From assembly GCA_963663845.2 (NCBI GenBank), contig OY760650.2, positions 1,364,001-1,428,000 of the forward strand: a stretch of DNA of 64,000 bases, given 5' to 3'. The notes beneath the pieces were generated by a model that was not told the origin of the DNA, did no database searches, and saw nothing but the letters and a program-made list of their open reading frames with translations. The translations under genes and the position numbers were made by a program. Source of the stretch: Versatilivorator sp963663845. Its GTDB lineage: Bacteria; Acidobacteriota; Terriglobia; Versatilivoradales; Versatilivoraceae. Positions 52,514 to 62,208 of the stretch are shown here, piece by piece. The first letter of the stretch is position 1. Every line of letters begins with the position of its first letter.

Positions 52514-53632
52514 TTGAGCAGCCATCAACCCTCCATCGTGGTGGTGGGCGCCGGGTTCGCCGGAGCGGCCACGGCCTTTCACCTGACCCGCATGGGCATG
52601 GAACGGGTCACCATCCTGGAACAGGAGGAGGTTCCCGGGGTGCACGCCTCGGGCCGCAATGCGGCCATGGTGCGCCAGGTGGTGCCCCATGAGTCCATTG
52701 CCGCCCTGGCCCGGGGGGGAGCGGCCTTCCTTCGCAACCTGCCCCGGGATTGGCCGCTCGAAACCCGCTTCGAGCAGAACGGCTCCTTCCTGCTGGCCTC
52801 GGCCGGGGACTCGGCCCGGCTGAAGCAGGAGGGCGCCCGCAGCAGCCAACGGGGGACGCCGGCGGAATGGTGGCCCATCGAACGCATCCTCGAGGCCGTG
52901 CCCATCCTGGAAGGCTCTCCGGCCGCAGGAGGCTTGTGGTGTCCCAGCGACGGCGTGGTCGACATCCACGGCCTGCTGCACGGCTACCTGAAGGCGGCGG
53001 CCTCGCTGGGAGCCCGGTTGAAGACTTCAAGCCCGCTGCGCCGGGTGGTGGTGCGCCGGGGCAGGGTGCGCGCCGTCCAATCCGAATCCGAGGAAATCAC
53101 AGCCGACGTCGTGGTCAATGCGGCCGGAGCCTGGGCCCGGCAGATCGGCCAGTTGGCCGGGGCCTCCCCGGTCCCGCTGGTTCCCTACCGCCGCCACCTG
53201 TTCGTGACCCAGGCCCTGGACTGGGTCGAGCCTGGATGGCCCATCGTCTGGGACCTCAGCCGGGACCTCTACTTTCGCCCCGAATCGGGCGGCCTGCTCC
53301 TCTGCCCCTGTGACGAAGAAGCTCAGGAACCCGGGCCGGCGGCGGATGATCCGGCGGCCCTGCAGATGCTGGCCCACAAGGTGACCCGCAACTACCCCAG
53401 GCTGTCCGACCTCCCCATCCGGCGGTCCTGGGCCGGACTCAGGACCCTGGCTCCCGACGGTCGATTCGTGGTGGGATGGGACGGTTCGGTGGAGGGGTTC
53501 TTCTGGCTGGCGGGGCTGGCGGGGCACGGCGTGGCCGCCAGCTACTCGGTGGGACTTCTGGCCGCCAGCCTGGTCGCGCAAGAGACTCCCGGCGCGGCCC
53601 CCGCCGCCTTCTCTCCGGGCCGGTTTCACTGA
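52514..53632 (+). CDS. FAD-dependent oxidoreductase (DAO family)
   Basis: 372 residues from a probable TTG start at 52514, immediately before the FAD-binding fold (IVVVGAGFAGAATAFHL). Further DAO features: GRNAAMVRQVVPHE, VVNAAGAWARQIGQ and the C-terminal APDGRFVVGWDG...GLAGHGVAAS. Members oxidise secondary or primary amines or D-amino acids, with H2O2 or a quinone as acceptor. The RBS is weak, so the start is moderately uncertain. The frame stays open upstream through the divergent isomerase, which is only a shadow. Confidence 0.82.
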   Translation: MSSHQPSIVVVGAGFAGAATAFHLTRMGMERVTILEQEEVPGVHASGRNAAMVRQVVPHESIAALARGGAAFLRNLPRDWPLETRFEQNGSFLLASAGDSARLKQEGARSSQRGTPAEWWPIERILEAVPILEGSPAAGGLWCPSDGVVDIHGLLHGYLKAAASLGARLKTSSPLRRVVVRRGRVRAVQSESEEITADVVVNAAGAWARQIGQLAGASPVPLVPYRRHLFVTQALDWVEPGWPIVWDLSRDLYFRPESGGLLLCPCDEEAQEPGPAADDPAALQMLAHKVTRNYPRLSDLPIRRSWAGLRTLAPDGRFVVGWDGSVEGFFWLAGLAGHGVAASYSVGLLAASLVAQETPGAAPAAFSPGRFH

Positions 53633-53665
53633 AGACAGGATGAGTGGTGTCCCGACTCTCCGGAA

Positions 53666-54136
53666 CTACCTCAGGTCGAGATTGACCTTAACCACCTCGG
53701 AACTCTCGGTGACGGTAAACTTGGCGCGCTCCCATTTCGGCCCACCCAGTCCGATGGGCGGATTGTTGGACATCCCCCAAGGCTCTTTCGGAAGACCCAG
53801 CCAGTTGTTGGTCATGAATCCGTCCCCGTCGAAGTCCTGCAGCACCTGAATCGCGTAATCCCCCGGGGGCACATCCTTGAACTCATACTGAACCGACTTG
53901 CCCAGAGGCTTGACGATGCCTTTCATCAAGGGCTTCTTCAACTTCTTCCGCATCAGAAACTGCGCCTTGTTGACCAGCGTAATGTGCACCAGGCCTTTAC
54001 CGGGCCTGACCTTGTTGACGGTGACAGCCACGCCGGAGTCCGCAAGCAAGGGACTTGTACTGGACAAAACAAGCGGGGCAAAGACCACTGAAACGAGCAT
54101 GAAGCGCCTCGCCACTCTCGACCGGCCACTCATCAT
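53666..54136 (-). CDS. DUF2141 secreted protein
   Basis: 156 residues from ATG 54136 (ggagagcgaaga RBS). Signal peptide RFMLVSVVFAPLVLSSTSPLLA. The mature part has the DUF2141 pattern: QYEFKDVPPGDYAIQVLQDFDGDG, WLGLPKEPWGMSNN and FTVTESSEVVKVNLDL. A beta-sandwich periplasmic protein of unknown function. The 38-bp gap to the next gene is a simple repeat of ctccact-like units. Confidence 0.85.
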   Translation of the reverse strand: MMSGRSRVARRFMLVSVVFAPLVLSSTSPLLADSGVAVTVNKVRPGKGLVHITLVNKAQFLMRKKLKKPLMKGIVKPLGKSVQYEFKDVPPGDYAIQVLQDFDGDGFMTNNWLGLPKEPWGMSNNPPIGLGGPKWERAKFTVTESSEVVKVNLDLR

Positions 54137-54174
54137 TCTTCGCTCTCCACTCTCCACTCTTCACTCTCCACTTT

Positions 54175-55860
54175 TCACTCCTCACTCTCCAACGCCGCGG
54201 CGTGGCGGCCCGCCTTGGGATCGCCGGCCGCCAGAACCGTTCCCTCCTCCGGGTCCACCTGGAGCATGACCGGACTGGCCACCCGCTCCACGAACTGCAG
54301 GCGGTGGCCGCGGCTCTCCAGCTCGTCGGCGACTGCCGGATCGGTGCCCTCATAGAGGCTCAGGCTTCCCAATTGGGGCGCAGGCTGGCTGAAGGATCCG
54401 GTGTGATGGGCGGTGGCGAAGCGCGGGACGGTGACGGCCCGAGCCGGCTTCATCCCGAACTCGATGGCGTCCAGCAGCAGTTGCAGGCTCACCTGGTCCT
54501 GATGATCGCCTCCGGCCACGCTGATGGCGATGACCGGCTTGCCCTGCTTGAGAACGATGGTAGGCGTCAATGTAATGCGGGGCCGTTTGCCGGGAGCCAC
54601 CACGTTGGGGTGGCCCTCCCAGGTATTCAGGCTGACCAGGCGGGTCCCGTGGGTCACGCCGGTGCTTCCGCCTTCATCCACCAGGCTGCCCCAGCCGCTG
54701 GGGGTGGCCGCCACCACGTTGCCCCAGCGGTCGGCCACCACGCAGGTGGTGGTATCGCTGGACTGGCCGGCGCTGCTCGGGGCCTGCTGGCCGGACACCT
54801 GGACCGGACGCATGCCGTAAGGGTCTCCCGCGCGGACCTCCAGCGAGGCCTTGGCGAGGTCGATCAGCGGACGGCGCAGAAGCGTGTAGCGGTCCGACAG
54901 GAGGCTGTCCAGGGGCACTTCCACGAAGCGCGGATCGCCGTAGTAGCGATCGCGGTCGGCCAGGGCCAGCTTCATGGCCTCGGCCACCACGTGGATGTAG
55001 TCGGCCGAAAGATGGCCCATCTGCCGGAGGTCGTACCCCTCCAGCAATCGCAGCGCCTGGGAGAGATAGGGGCCCTGGGTCCAGGGCCCGGCCTTGCAGA
55101 CGGTATGGCCCCGGTAGTCGATGGTGACCGGCTCCTCCACCCAGGTCCGGTGGGCGGCCAGGTCCTCCTTGCGCAGCAGTCCCCCATGCTTCCGGTACCA
55201 GGCGTCCAGCTCTTCGGCGATGTCTCCCCGGTAGAAGCGGTCGGAGACGGCGCGCAGCCCCTGCAGCCGCCCTCCCCCGGCCTGCGCTTCCGCCTCGACC
55301 AGGCGCCGCAGGGTTTCGGCCAGCTTCGGGCGCCACGGCTCCCCGCCGGCATCCAGAATCTCCAGCACGGGCCGGGCGGCCTGGGCGAAGGTCCGGGTGC
55401 CGTACCGCTCCAGGGCGGTCACGCAGAGGTCGATGACCGCCGGCACCGCCGCCGACTGCAGGTTGTTGGGGTCTCCTCCCCGGGGGATCCCGCCGATCTT
55501 GCGGAAATGCTCCAGCGTCGCCAGCTTGGGAGCCGCTCCCTGGCCCGAGAGCACCTCCACGGTTTCGCGCTGGGTGTCGTAGATGAGAAACGGGACCTCT
55601 CCACCGATGCAGTATTGCCCGTAGTCGGTCACGCTGAGCGCCAGGATGACGGCCACCGCGGCATCGGCGGCGTTGCCGCCCTCGCGCAGAATTTCGATCC
55701 CGGCCTCCACGGCGCGGCTGTCGCCGGCGGCCACCACCCCGACCCGACCCGAAGCGTTCCAACTCATTTCAGTATCCGATGGTCCTTCCGATCCCTTCGA
55801 AAACCAGGCGACGGCCAACGCCAGGGCCACGCCCGCCAAGACGATCCATCCCAACTTCAT
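54175..55860 (-). CDS. Gamma-glutamyltransferase-family (Ntn-hydrolase) protein
   Basis: 561 residues from ATG 55860 (gggaggctctg RBS), with an N-terminal membrane anchor or signal (IVLAGVALALAVAWF). GGT fold is recognised by EILREGGNAADAAVAV, DRFYRGDIAEEL, MKLALADRDRYYGDP and the maturation site SSDTTTCVVAD, where the Thr should become the nucleophile after self-cleavage. The oxyanion/substrate regions differ from true GGT: TLTPTI in place of SSMSPTI and SVAGGDHQDQ in place of a GSPGG loop. It may act on something other than glutathione. Confidence 0.8.
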   Translation of the reverse strand: MKLGWIVLAGVALALAVAWFSKGSEGPSDTEMSWNASGRVGVVAAGDSRAVEAGIEILREGGNAADAAVAVILALSVTDYGQYCIGGEVPFLIYDTQRETVEVLSGQGAAPKLATLEHFRKIGGIPRGGDPNNLQSAAVPAVIDLCVTALERYGTRTFAQAARPVLEILDAGGEPWRPKLAETLRRLVEAEAQAGGGRLQGLRAVSDRFYRGDIAEELDAWYRKHGGLLRKEDLAAHRTWVEEPVTIDYRGHTVCKAGPWTQGPYLSQALRLLEGYDLRQMGHLSADYIHVVAEAMKLALADRDRYYGDPRFVEVPLDSLLSDRYTLLRRPLIDLAKASLEVRAGDPYGMRPVQVSGQQAPSSAGQSSDTTTCVVADRWGNVVAATPSGWGSLVDEGGSTGVTHGTRLVSLNTWEGHPNVVAPGKRPRITLTPTIVLKQGKPVIAISVAGGDHQDQVSLQLLLDAIEFGMKPARAVTVPRFATAHHTGSFSQPAPQLGSLSLYEGTDPAVADELESRGHRLQFVERVASPVMLQVDPEEGTVLAAGDPKAGRHAAALESEE

Positions 55861-55990
55861 CAGAGCCTCCCCGTGAACCCGGCCTCTCCATGAGCCCGCC
55901 GGGACGGCTGCTCCCACCCCACGCTCGAGGATTCCGCCAGGGAAATCAAGTCAATTCTTATCACAACTGGGGCCGATAGCAAATGGGCAG

Positions 55991-56022
55991 CGGGGGATTG
56001 CGGGGGATTGCGGGGGATTGCG
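55991..56022 (+). repeat. Short tandem repeat, 10 bp x 3
   Basis: Three exact copies of cgggggattg plus a partial fourth, 67 bp before the PQQ-type gene. A possible phase-variable or slippage-prone promoter element, but nothing proves this. Confidence 0.7.
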
Positions 56023-56088
56023 CGCTCCTCGCCCCGCCCGACCGCAAAGGTGTACAATGCGGCCATCTTCAGCGAAAGGAGAATCGCC

Positions 56089-57390
56089 ATGAGCCACAAG
56101 GGGCTCCCGACCGCAGCACTGATCGCCATCGTCATCGTCCTGGCTTCCTGCAGCCAGGTACAGCTTCCCCAATCGAACCATTCCTTTCCCGAGGGCGAGT
56201 GGCCCCAGTGGCGGGGACCGGAAAGAACCGGCCTTTCCACGGAAACCGGGCTGCTCCGGCAATGGCCGGAAGGCGGCCCCTCCCTGGCCTGGTCCACTTC
56301 CGACCTGGGAGAAGGCTATGGGAGCGTCGCCATCCAGGGAGGCCGGATCTTCGTCCAGGGCACCCGCCAAGACGACAGCACCCTGCTATGCCTCGAGGAA
56401 AGCAGCGGCCGCACCCTCTGGACAGTGTCCCTGGGGGATCGCCTGGACCACGGCCGCGGACCCGGCCCCCGCGGCACCCCCACCATCCACCAGGACCGCA
56501 TCTACGCGCTGACCGAGAACGGCGACCTGGCCTGCCTGCAGGCCGCCGACGGCCAGACCCTGTGGCGCCGCAACATCCTGGAGGACTTCAAGGGCGAGAA
56601 CCCCAGGTGGCACATCAGCGAGTCGCCCCTGGTGGACGGCGACCGGCTGATCGTGATGCCCGGAGGCCATCAGGCCAGCCTGGTGGCGCTGAACAAGGAT
56701 AGCGGAGAAACGATCTGGACCAGCACGGAGCTCAGCGACGGGGCCGGCTACTCCTCCAGCGTGGTGGCTGAAGTCCAGGGCATCCGCACCCTGCTGGCCT
56801 TTACCGCCGCCGCAGCCGTAGGTCTGAGGGCCGAGGACGGCCAGCTTTTGTGGCGCTATGAGCCGGTGGCCAACCGCACCGCCAACGTCGCCACCCCGAT
56901 CATTCACCAGGACAAGGTCTTCTACAGCTCCGACTACGGCACCGGATGCGCCCTGCTGCAGCTCAAGGCCGACAACGGCTCCATGGAGGCCGAGGAGGTC
57001 TACTTCAACCGCGACATGAGAAACCACCACGGAGCGGTCGTCCTGGTCGACGGCTATCTCTACGGGTTCTCGGGCGCCATTCTCACCTGCATGGAGTTCG
57101 AGACCGGCAAGGTGATGTGGAAGGACCGCAGCGTGGGCAAGGGATCGCTGACCTATGCCGACGGCCGGCTCTACCTGTTCAGCGAAAAGAACGTGGTGGG
57201 CCTGGCCGAGGCCACCCCCGAAGCCTACCGGGAGAAAGGCCGCTTCGAAGTGGCCGACCAGGGCTGGCCCAGTTGGGCCCACCCGGTGGTGAGCGGCGGC
57301 CGACTCTACATCCGCAACCAGGGCGTGCTCAACTGCTACGACATCCGCGCAGGCAAGAACGGTGAGGCGCCGCCGAGGCTGGAGTACTGA
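56089..57390 (+). CDS. PQQ-type beta-propeller lipoprotein
   Basis: 433 residues, ATG 56089 after gaaaggagaatcgcc. Lipobox IVIVLASCSQ. The mature N-terminus has EWPQWRGPERTGLS, the usual opening of these outer-membrane or periplasmic propellers, followed by about seven blades with A/G-x-DG-x-x-LW repeats (SSGRTLWTVSLG, ADGQTLWRRNIL, DSGETIWTS, EDGQLLWRYE). No catalytic PQQ dehydrogenase residues are evident, so probably a scaffold or sensor. Divergent from the GGT-like gene. Confidence 0.85.
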   Translation: MSHKGLPTAALIAIVIVLASCSQVQLPQSNHSFPEGEWPQWRGPERTGLSTETGLLRQWPEGGPSLAWSTSDLGEGYGSVAIQGGRIFVQGTRQDDSTLLCLEESSGRTLWTVSLGDRLDHGRGPGPRGTPTIHQDRIYALTENGDLACLQAADGQTLWRRNILEDFKGENPRWHISESPLVDGDRLIVMPGGHQASLVALNKDSGETIWTSTELSDGAGYSSSVVAEVQGIRTLLAFTAAAAVGLRAEDGQLLWRYEPVANRTANVATPIIHQDKVFYSSDYGTGCALLQLKADNGSMEAEEVYFNRDMRNHHGAVVLVDGYLYGFSGAILTCMEFETGKVMWKDRSVGKGSLTYADGRLYLFSEKNVVGLAEATPEAYREKGRFEVADQGWPSWAHPVVSGGRLYIRNQGVLNCYDIRAGKNGEAPPRLEY

Positions 57391-57504
57391 AGGGGCCTCA
57401 GCACGGGCACCTGAACCCGATCAGAATAGTTCCCGAATCATGAGCGAAGTCCAGCTCGGGATACCACTTGCCTGCTTCCTCATCCGTGTCTCAAAATAGG
57501 TGCC

Positions 57505-57720
57505 ATGAACACGATCACGGTTCGCCTGGATGAAGAACTCGCCCTCGAGTTGACGAAACTCGCAAAACGCACGGGACGTCCCAAAAGCGAGTTGATTCGC
57601 CACGCTTTGCGTCGCCAACTGGCCTTGGCGGAATTCGAACAACTGCGTCAAAGTGTCGCGCCCTTCGCAAAGGCCAAAGGTTGGCTAACGGATGACGACG
57701 TTTTTCGTAACGTCTCATGA
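57505..57720 (+). CDS. Ribbon-helix-helix antitoxin
   Basis: 71 residues. ITVRLDEELALELTKLAKRTGRPKSELIRHALRR (positions 4-37) is a classic CopG/RHH DNA-binding domain; the C-terminal part (VAPFAKAKGWLTDDDVF) would wrap the toxin. It overlaps the PIN gene by 4 bp and should autorepress the operon. Confidence 0.9.
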   Translation: MNTITVRLDEELALELTKLAKRTGRPKSELIRHALRRQLALAEFEQLRQSVAPFAKAKGWLTDDDVFRNVS

Positions 57721-58112
57721 GGGTATTCCTGGACACGAACGTGCTGGTCGCGGCCTATGCGACCCACGGGCTCTGCGAGGACATCTTTCGAGTCACTTTG
57801 GCGGAACACGAAATGGTTTTGAGCGAGACCGTGCTCACCGAATTCGAGCGCGTTCTCGTGCAAAAGCTTCACTTCCCTCCCCCGCAAGCCAAAACGCTGT
57901 CCTCTATTCTGCGAAGGCAGGCCGACGTCGTTGAGCCCGCCGCCCCTGCCGCGTGGCCAAAAAGCGACCCGGACGATCGTTGGGTTGTTGCGGCAGCGAT
58001 AGAGGGAGGTGCCGACTTCCTCGTCACTGGTGATCGTGACCTACTTGAAGTCGCTGCTGAAGTCACCGTTTCAGTCGTCTCGCCGCGCACGTTCTGGGAG
58101 CAATTCGGTTAA
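57717..58112 (+). CDS. PIN-domain toxin
   Basis: 131 residues. MRVFLDTNVLVAAYA carries the first PIN acidic residue; VLTEFERVL, SDPDDRWVVAAAIEGGADFLVTGD and DLL give the others. Belongs to the putative-toxin PIN subfamily paired with short RHH antitoxins; expected to cleave RNA when free. ATGA overlap with the antitoxin. It lies just upstream of the type I restriction genes. Confidence 0.9.
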   Translation: MRVFLDTNVLVAAYATHGLCEDIFRVTLAEHEMVLSETVLTEFERVLVQKLHFPPPQAKTLSSILRRQADVVEPAAPAAWPKSDPDDRWVVAAAIEGGADFLVTGDRDLLEVAAEVTVSVVSPRTFWEQFG

Positions 58113-58310
58113 CGATTCTTTTAGGGCGCGCAATCAAATATGCTTCGGGGCACCCGTTTCTACCAACACTGAAAAAAGGGGGGCACCCCAAGATGAACGT
58201 TGAATTGAGGAGATGACACTGACTGTGCAATCAGGCGCCCCTCATGGAAGCTCACGCTCCCAGCCTCCACCCAAGCCAACCAGGCCAGGAAACCTGCCCA
58301 ACCAGCCGCC

Positions 58311-60722
58311 ATGGACAAGAAGAGCCTGAGCGAGCGCGACATCTGCACCAAGTTCATCACCCCGGCCCTGCGCAAAGCGGGCTGGGACCCGATGACCCAG
58401 ATCCGGGAGGAGGTCCACTTCACCAAGGGCCGCATCGTGGTGCGCGGCAAGCTGGTCAGCCGGGGCAAGGGCAAGCGGGCCGACTACGTTCTCTACTACA
58501 AGCCCAACCTGCCCATCGCGCTGATCGAAGCCAAGGACAACAGCCATTCCGTCGGCGACGGCATGCAGCAGGCCCTCGACTACGCCGACGCCTTGAACAT
58601 CCCCTTCGTCTTCTCCTCCAACGGCGACGCCTTCCTGTTCCATGACCGCACCAGCGCCGCCGACAGGGAAACCACGCTCGCCCTGGATGCCTTCCCGTCG
58701 CCAACCAACCTGTGGGCGCGCTTTCGTGCCTGGAAGGGGCTGACGGCCGAGTCGGAGAAGATCGTCCTTCAGGACTACTTCGACGACGGCGGAGGCAAGG
58801 CGCCCCGCTACTACCAGGTCAACGCCATCAACGCCGCCGTCGAGGCCATCGCCAAGGGCCGCCACCGCGTCCTGCTGGTCATGGCCACCGGAACCGGCAA
58901 GACCTACACCGCCTTCCAGATCATCTGGCGGCTGTGGAAGGCGGGCCGCAAGAAGCGCATCCTGTTCCTGGCCGACCGCAACGTATTGGTCGATCAGACC
59001 ATGGTCAACGACTTCCGGCCCTTCGGCCCCGCAATGGCCAAGCTCTCGACCCACTCCAGGACCATCGAGCGCGGCGACGGGACCTTTGAGTACCCGTCCA
59101 CCGCCATCGGCAAGAGACGCCGCATCGACACCGCCTACGAAATCTACCTCAGCCTCTACCAGGCCATCACCGGGCCGGAAGAACACCGGAAGATCTTCCG
59201 GGAATTCTCCCCGGGCTTCTTCGACCTGATCGTGGTAGACGAGTGCCACCGGGGCAGCGCAGCCGAGGACTCGGCCTGGCGGGAAATCCTGGAATACTTC
59301 TCCGCGGCCACCCAGATCGGGATGACGGCCACGCCCAAGGAAACCCGATACGTTTCCAACATCCACTACTTCGGAGAGCCGGTCTATTCCTATTCCCTGA
59401 AACAGGGCATTGCAGACGGCTTCCTGGCCCCCTACAAGGTCATCAAGGTCCATATCGACCGGGACGTGGAGGGCTACCGCCCCGAGAAGGGCCAGCTCGA
59501 CCGGGACGGTAACGAAGTCGAAGACCGTCTCTACAACCTCAAGGACTTCGACCAGAATCTGGTGCTGGACGAACGCACCCGGCTGGTGGCCCGCAAGGTC
59601 ACCCGCTATCTGCAGGAAAGCGGCGATCCCTTCCAGAAGACGATCGTCTTCTGCGTGGACCAGGAACACGCCGCCCGCATGAGGCAGGCGCTCGTCAACG
59701 AGAACGCCGACCTGGTGGAGCGGAACCACCGCTACGTCATGCGCATCACCGGCAGTGACGCCGCGGGCCAGGCGCAACTGGACAACTTCATCGACCCGGA
59801 ATCCAGGTATCCCGTGCTGGTCACCACCTCGCGGCTGCTCTCCACCGGGGTCGACGTCCAGACCTGCCGCTTGATCGTGCTCGACCGCGAGGTCGGCTCC
59901 ATGACCGAGTTCAAGCAGATCCTGGGGCGCGGCACCCGCCTGCACGAGGACACCCGCAAGCTCTACTTCACCCTGATGGATTTCCGGGGCGCCACCAACC
60001 ACTTCGCCGACCCCGAGTTCGACGGCGAGCCGGTCCAGATTTACGAGCCCGGCGAGGACGACCCCGTCACCCCGCCGGGAGAGGATGAAACGCCGCCGCC
60101 GGACGATGGCGAAACCACCGGCGATGTCTCAACCGATCCACCGCCGAACGGTGGCCGGCGCAAGGTTTACGTCGACGGCGTGCAGGCGTCCATCCTGGCC
60201 GAGCGGATCTCCTATGTGAATCGGTACGGGGAACTCATCACCGAATCCCTGCACGACTTTACCCGGAAGGCCCTCAAGAAGCGCTTCGCCAGCCTGGACG
60301 ACTTCCTGGGGCGCTGGAAGGCCGCCGAGCGCAAGCAGGCCATCATCGAGGAACTGGCGGCCGAGGGGCTGGACCTCGAGGTGATTGCCGAGGAACTGAA
60401 CCAGGACCTCGACCCCTTCGACCTCATCTGCCACGTGGCCTTCGACGCCAGACCCCTGACCCGGCGCGAGCGCGCCGCCAACGTCCGGAAGCGAGACGTG
60501 TTCCACAAGTACGGGGAACAGGCCCGCGCCGTCCTCGACGCGCTCCTCGCCAAGTACGCCGACGACGGCGTATTCAACCTCGACGACGTTACCGTGCTCC
60601 GCATTCCGCCCTTGACCGAACTCGGCACCCCGGTGCAGTTGCTGACGGCCTTCGGCGGCAGGGAGGGCTTCGTCGAGGCCGTCCGCGAGATGCAAGCCGC
60701 CCTCTACCGGGAGATTGCCTGA
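58311..60722 (+). CDS. hsdR: Type I restriction endonuclease subunit R
   Basis: 803 residues. The N-terminal PD-(D/E)xK nuclease shows ADYVLYYKPNLPIALIEAKDN near 58-80. The translocase has Walker A MATGTGKTYTA near 195, DEAH-type box DECHRGS near 315, GMTATPKET, and helicase motif VI around QILGRGTRLHED. A linker rich in Pro/Asp/Glu (about 580-620) precedes the C-terminal subunit-binding region. EcoEI-like in layout. ATP-driven translocation and cleavage need HsdM and HsdS. Starts 198 bp after the PIN gene, 3 bp before hsdM. Confidence 0.92.
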   Translation: MDKKSLSERDICTKFITPALRKAGWDPMTQIREEVHFTKGRIVVRGKLVSRGKGKRADYVLYYKPNLPIALIEAKDNSHSVGDGMQQALDYADALNIPFVFSSNGDAFLFHDRTSAADRETTLALDAFPSPTNLWARFRAWKGLTAESEKIVLQDYFDDGGGKAPRYYQVNAINAAVEAIAKGRHRVLLVMATGTGKTYTAFQIIWRLWKAGRKKRILFLADRNVLVDQTMVNDFRPFGPAMAKLSTHSRTIERGDGTFEYPSTAIGKRRRIDTAYEIYLSLYQAITGPEEHRKIFREFSPGFFDLIVVDECHRGSAAEDSAWREILEYFSAATQIGMTATPKETRYVSNIHYFGEPVYSYSLKQGIADGFLAPYKVIKVHIDRDVEGYRPEKGQLDRDGNEVEDRLYNLKDFDQNLVLDERTRLVARKVTRYLQESGDPFQKTIVFCVDQEHAARMRQALVNENADLVERNHRYVMRITGSDAAGQAQLDNFIDPESRYPVLVTTSRLLSTGVDVQTCRLIVLDREVGSMTEFKQILGRGTRLHEDTRKLYFTLMDFRGATNHFADPEFDGEPVQIYEPGEDDPVTPPGEDETPPPDDGETTGDVSTDPPPNGGRRKVYVDGVQASILAERISYVNRYGELITESLHDFTRKALKKRFASLDDFLGRWKAAERKQAIIEELAAEGLDLEVIAEELNQDLDPFDLICHVAFDARPLTRRERAANVRKRDVFHKYGEQARAVLDALLAKYADDGVFNLDDVTVLRIPPLTELGTPVQLLTAFGGREGFVEAVREMQAALYREIA

Positions 60723-60725
60723 CCC

Positions 60726-62183
60726 ATGGCCGTCCGCACCCTGGTCAAGTCCATCCAGAACGTCATGCGCCAGGATACCGGCGTGGACGGCGACGCCCAG
60801 CGCATCAGCCAGTTGTGCTGGATGTTCTTCCTCAAGATCATCGACGACCAGGACCAGGAACTGGAGTTGATGCAGGCCGACTACGCCTCCCCGATCCCCA
60901 AGCGGCTCCAATGGCGCTCCTGGGCGGCCGACCCCGAGGGCGTTACCGGCGAAGCCCTGCTTGCCTTCATCAACAACGACCTGTTTCCGGCTCTGAAGAA
61001 CCTTCGCCCGAGCGGCCGACCCGGAGACCGCGGCCGCGTGGTGCGCGACGTCTTCGAAGACGCCTACAACTACATGAAGTCGGGCCAGTTGATGCGCCAG
61101 GTGGTCAACAGGATCAACGACATCGACTTCAACGACCTGACCGCGCGCCAGCACTTCGGCGACATCTACGAGCAGATCCTCAACGACCTGCAATCGGCCG
61201 GCAACGCCGGCGAGTACTACACCCCGCGAGCCGTCACCGCCTTCATGGCCGACCGCATCGACCCCAAGCCCGGCGAAACCCTATTCGACCCGGCCTGCGG
61301 GACCGGTGGATTCCTGACCTGCTCGCTGCGCCACATGCGCGACCGCTACGTCAAGCGGCCCGAGGACGAGCACGCCATGCAGGCCGCCCTGCGCGCCGTG
61401 GAGAAGAAGCAGCTCCCGCACATGCTGTGCGTCACCAACATGCTGCTGCACGGCATCGAAGACCCCGGCTTCGTGCGCCACGACAACACCCTGGCCCGGC
61501 CCTATATCGGTTGGGGGAAAGAGGACCGGGTGGACATCGTGCTGACCAATCCGCCCTTCGGGGGCAAGGAAGAAGACGGCGTCGAGAGCAACTTCCCCCA
61601 GCACTTCCGAACCCGGGAGACGGCCGACCTGTTCCTGGCCCTGATCGTGCGCCTGTTGAAGCCCGGCGGGCGCGCCGCCGTGGTGCTGCCCGACGGCTCC
61701 CTGTTCGGCGAGGGAGTCAAGACGCGGCTCAAGGAGCACCTGCTGGAGCAGTGCAACCTGCACACCATCGTCCGCCTGCCCAACTCGGTCTTCCGGCCCT
61801 ATGCCTCCATCGGCACCAACCTGCTCTTCTTCGAGAAAGGCGAGCCCACCCGGGACACCTGGTTCTACGAGCACTTGGTGCCCCAGGGCCAGAAGGCCTA
61901 CTCCATGACCCGGCCCATCCGGCTGGAGCACCTGCAACCCTGCATCGACTGGTGGGGCGGGACGGAGCGCAAGGACCGCAAGCCAACGGACCGAGCCTGG
62001 AAGGTAACGGCCGACCAGGTGAAGGCCCGCGGCTACAACCTCGACATCAAGAACCCCCACACCTCCGAAGACGACCACGGCGACCCGGAAGAACTGCTGG
62101 CCAAACTGAACGCCGCCGAAGCCGAAGCCGCCAGGGTGCGCGAGCAGTTGAAAGCGATTCTGGAGGAGGCGCTGCTGAGATAA
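60726..62183 (+). CDS. hsdM: Type I restriction-modification system N6-adenine methyltransferase subunit M
   Basis: 485 residues. N-terminal HsdM_N helix bundle (RISQLCWMFFLKIIDDQDQE), then the methyltransferase with AdoMet motif FDPACGTGGFLT and catalytic LTNPPFGGKEE, followed by FRTRETADLFLALI and the late YDLDIKNPH-like YNLDIKNPHTSED. The C-terminal coiled coil (AEAEAARVREQLKAILEE) would contact HsdS. Partner hsdS is not found in the remaining 1.8 kb. Confidence 0.94.
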   Translation: MAVRTLVKSIQNVMRQDTGVDGDAQRISQLCWMFFLKIIDDQDQELELMQADYASPIPKRLQWRSWAADPEGVTGEALLAFINNDLFPALKNLRPSGRPGDRGRVVRDVFEDAYNYMKSGQLMRQVVNRINDIDFNDLTARQHFGDIYEQILNDLQSAGNAGEYYTPRAVTAFMADRIDPKPGETLFDPACGTGGFLTCSLRHMRDRYVKRPEDEHAMQAALRAVEKKQLPHMLCVTNMLLHGIEDPGFVRHDNTLARPYIGWGKEDRVDIVLTNPPFGGKEEDGVESNFPQHFRTRETADLFLALIVRLLKPGGRAAVVLPDGSLFGEGVKTRLKEHLLEQCNLHTIVRLPNSVFRPYASIGTNLLFFEKGEPTRDTWFYEHLVPQGQKAYSMTRPIRLEHLQPCIDWWGGTERKDRKPTDRAWKVTADQVKARGYNLDIKNPHTSEDDHGDPEELLAKLNAAEAEAARVREQLKAILEEALLR

Positions 62184-62208
62184 ACTGCGGAACACTGCTG
62201 AGAGAGCA

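Noticed and set aside
54137..54174. Regulatory site in the ctccact-rich gap
   Set aside because: It is a degenerate simple repeat between two closely spaced genes, with no palindrome or promoter pattern.
58120..58200. Inverted repeat terminator around the two ggggcaccc blocks
   Set aside because: The two blocks are direct, not inverted, and no T-run follows.
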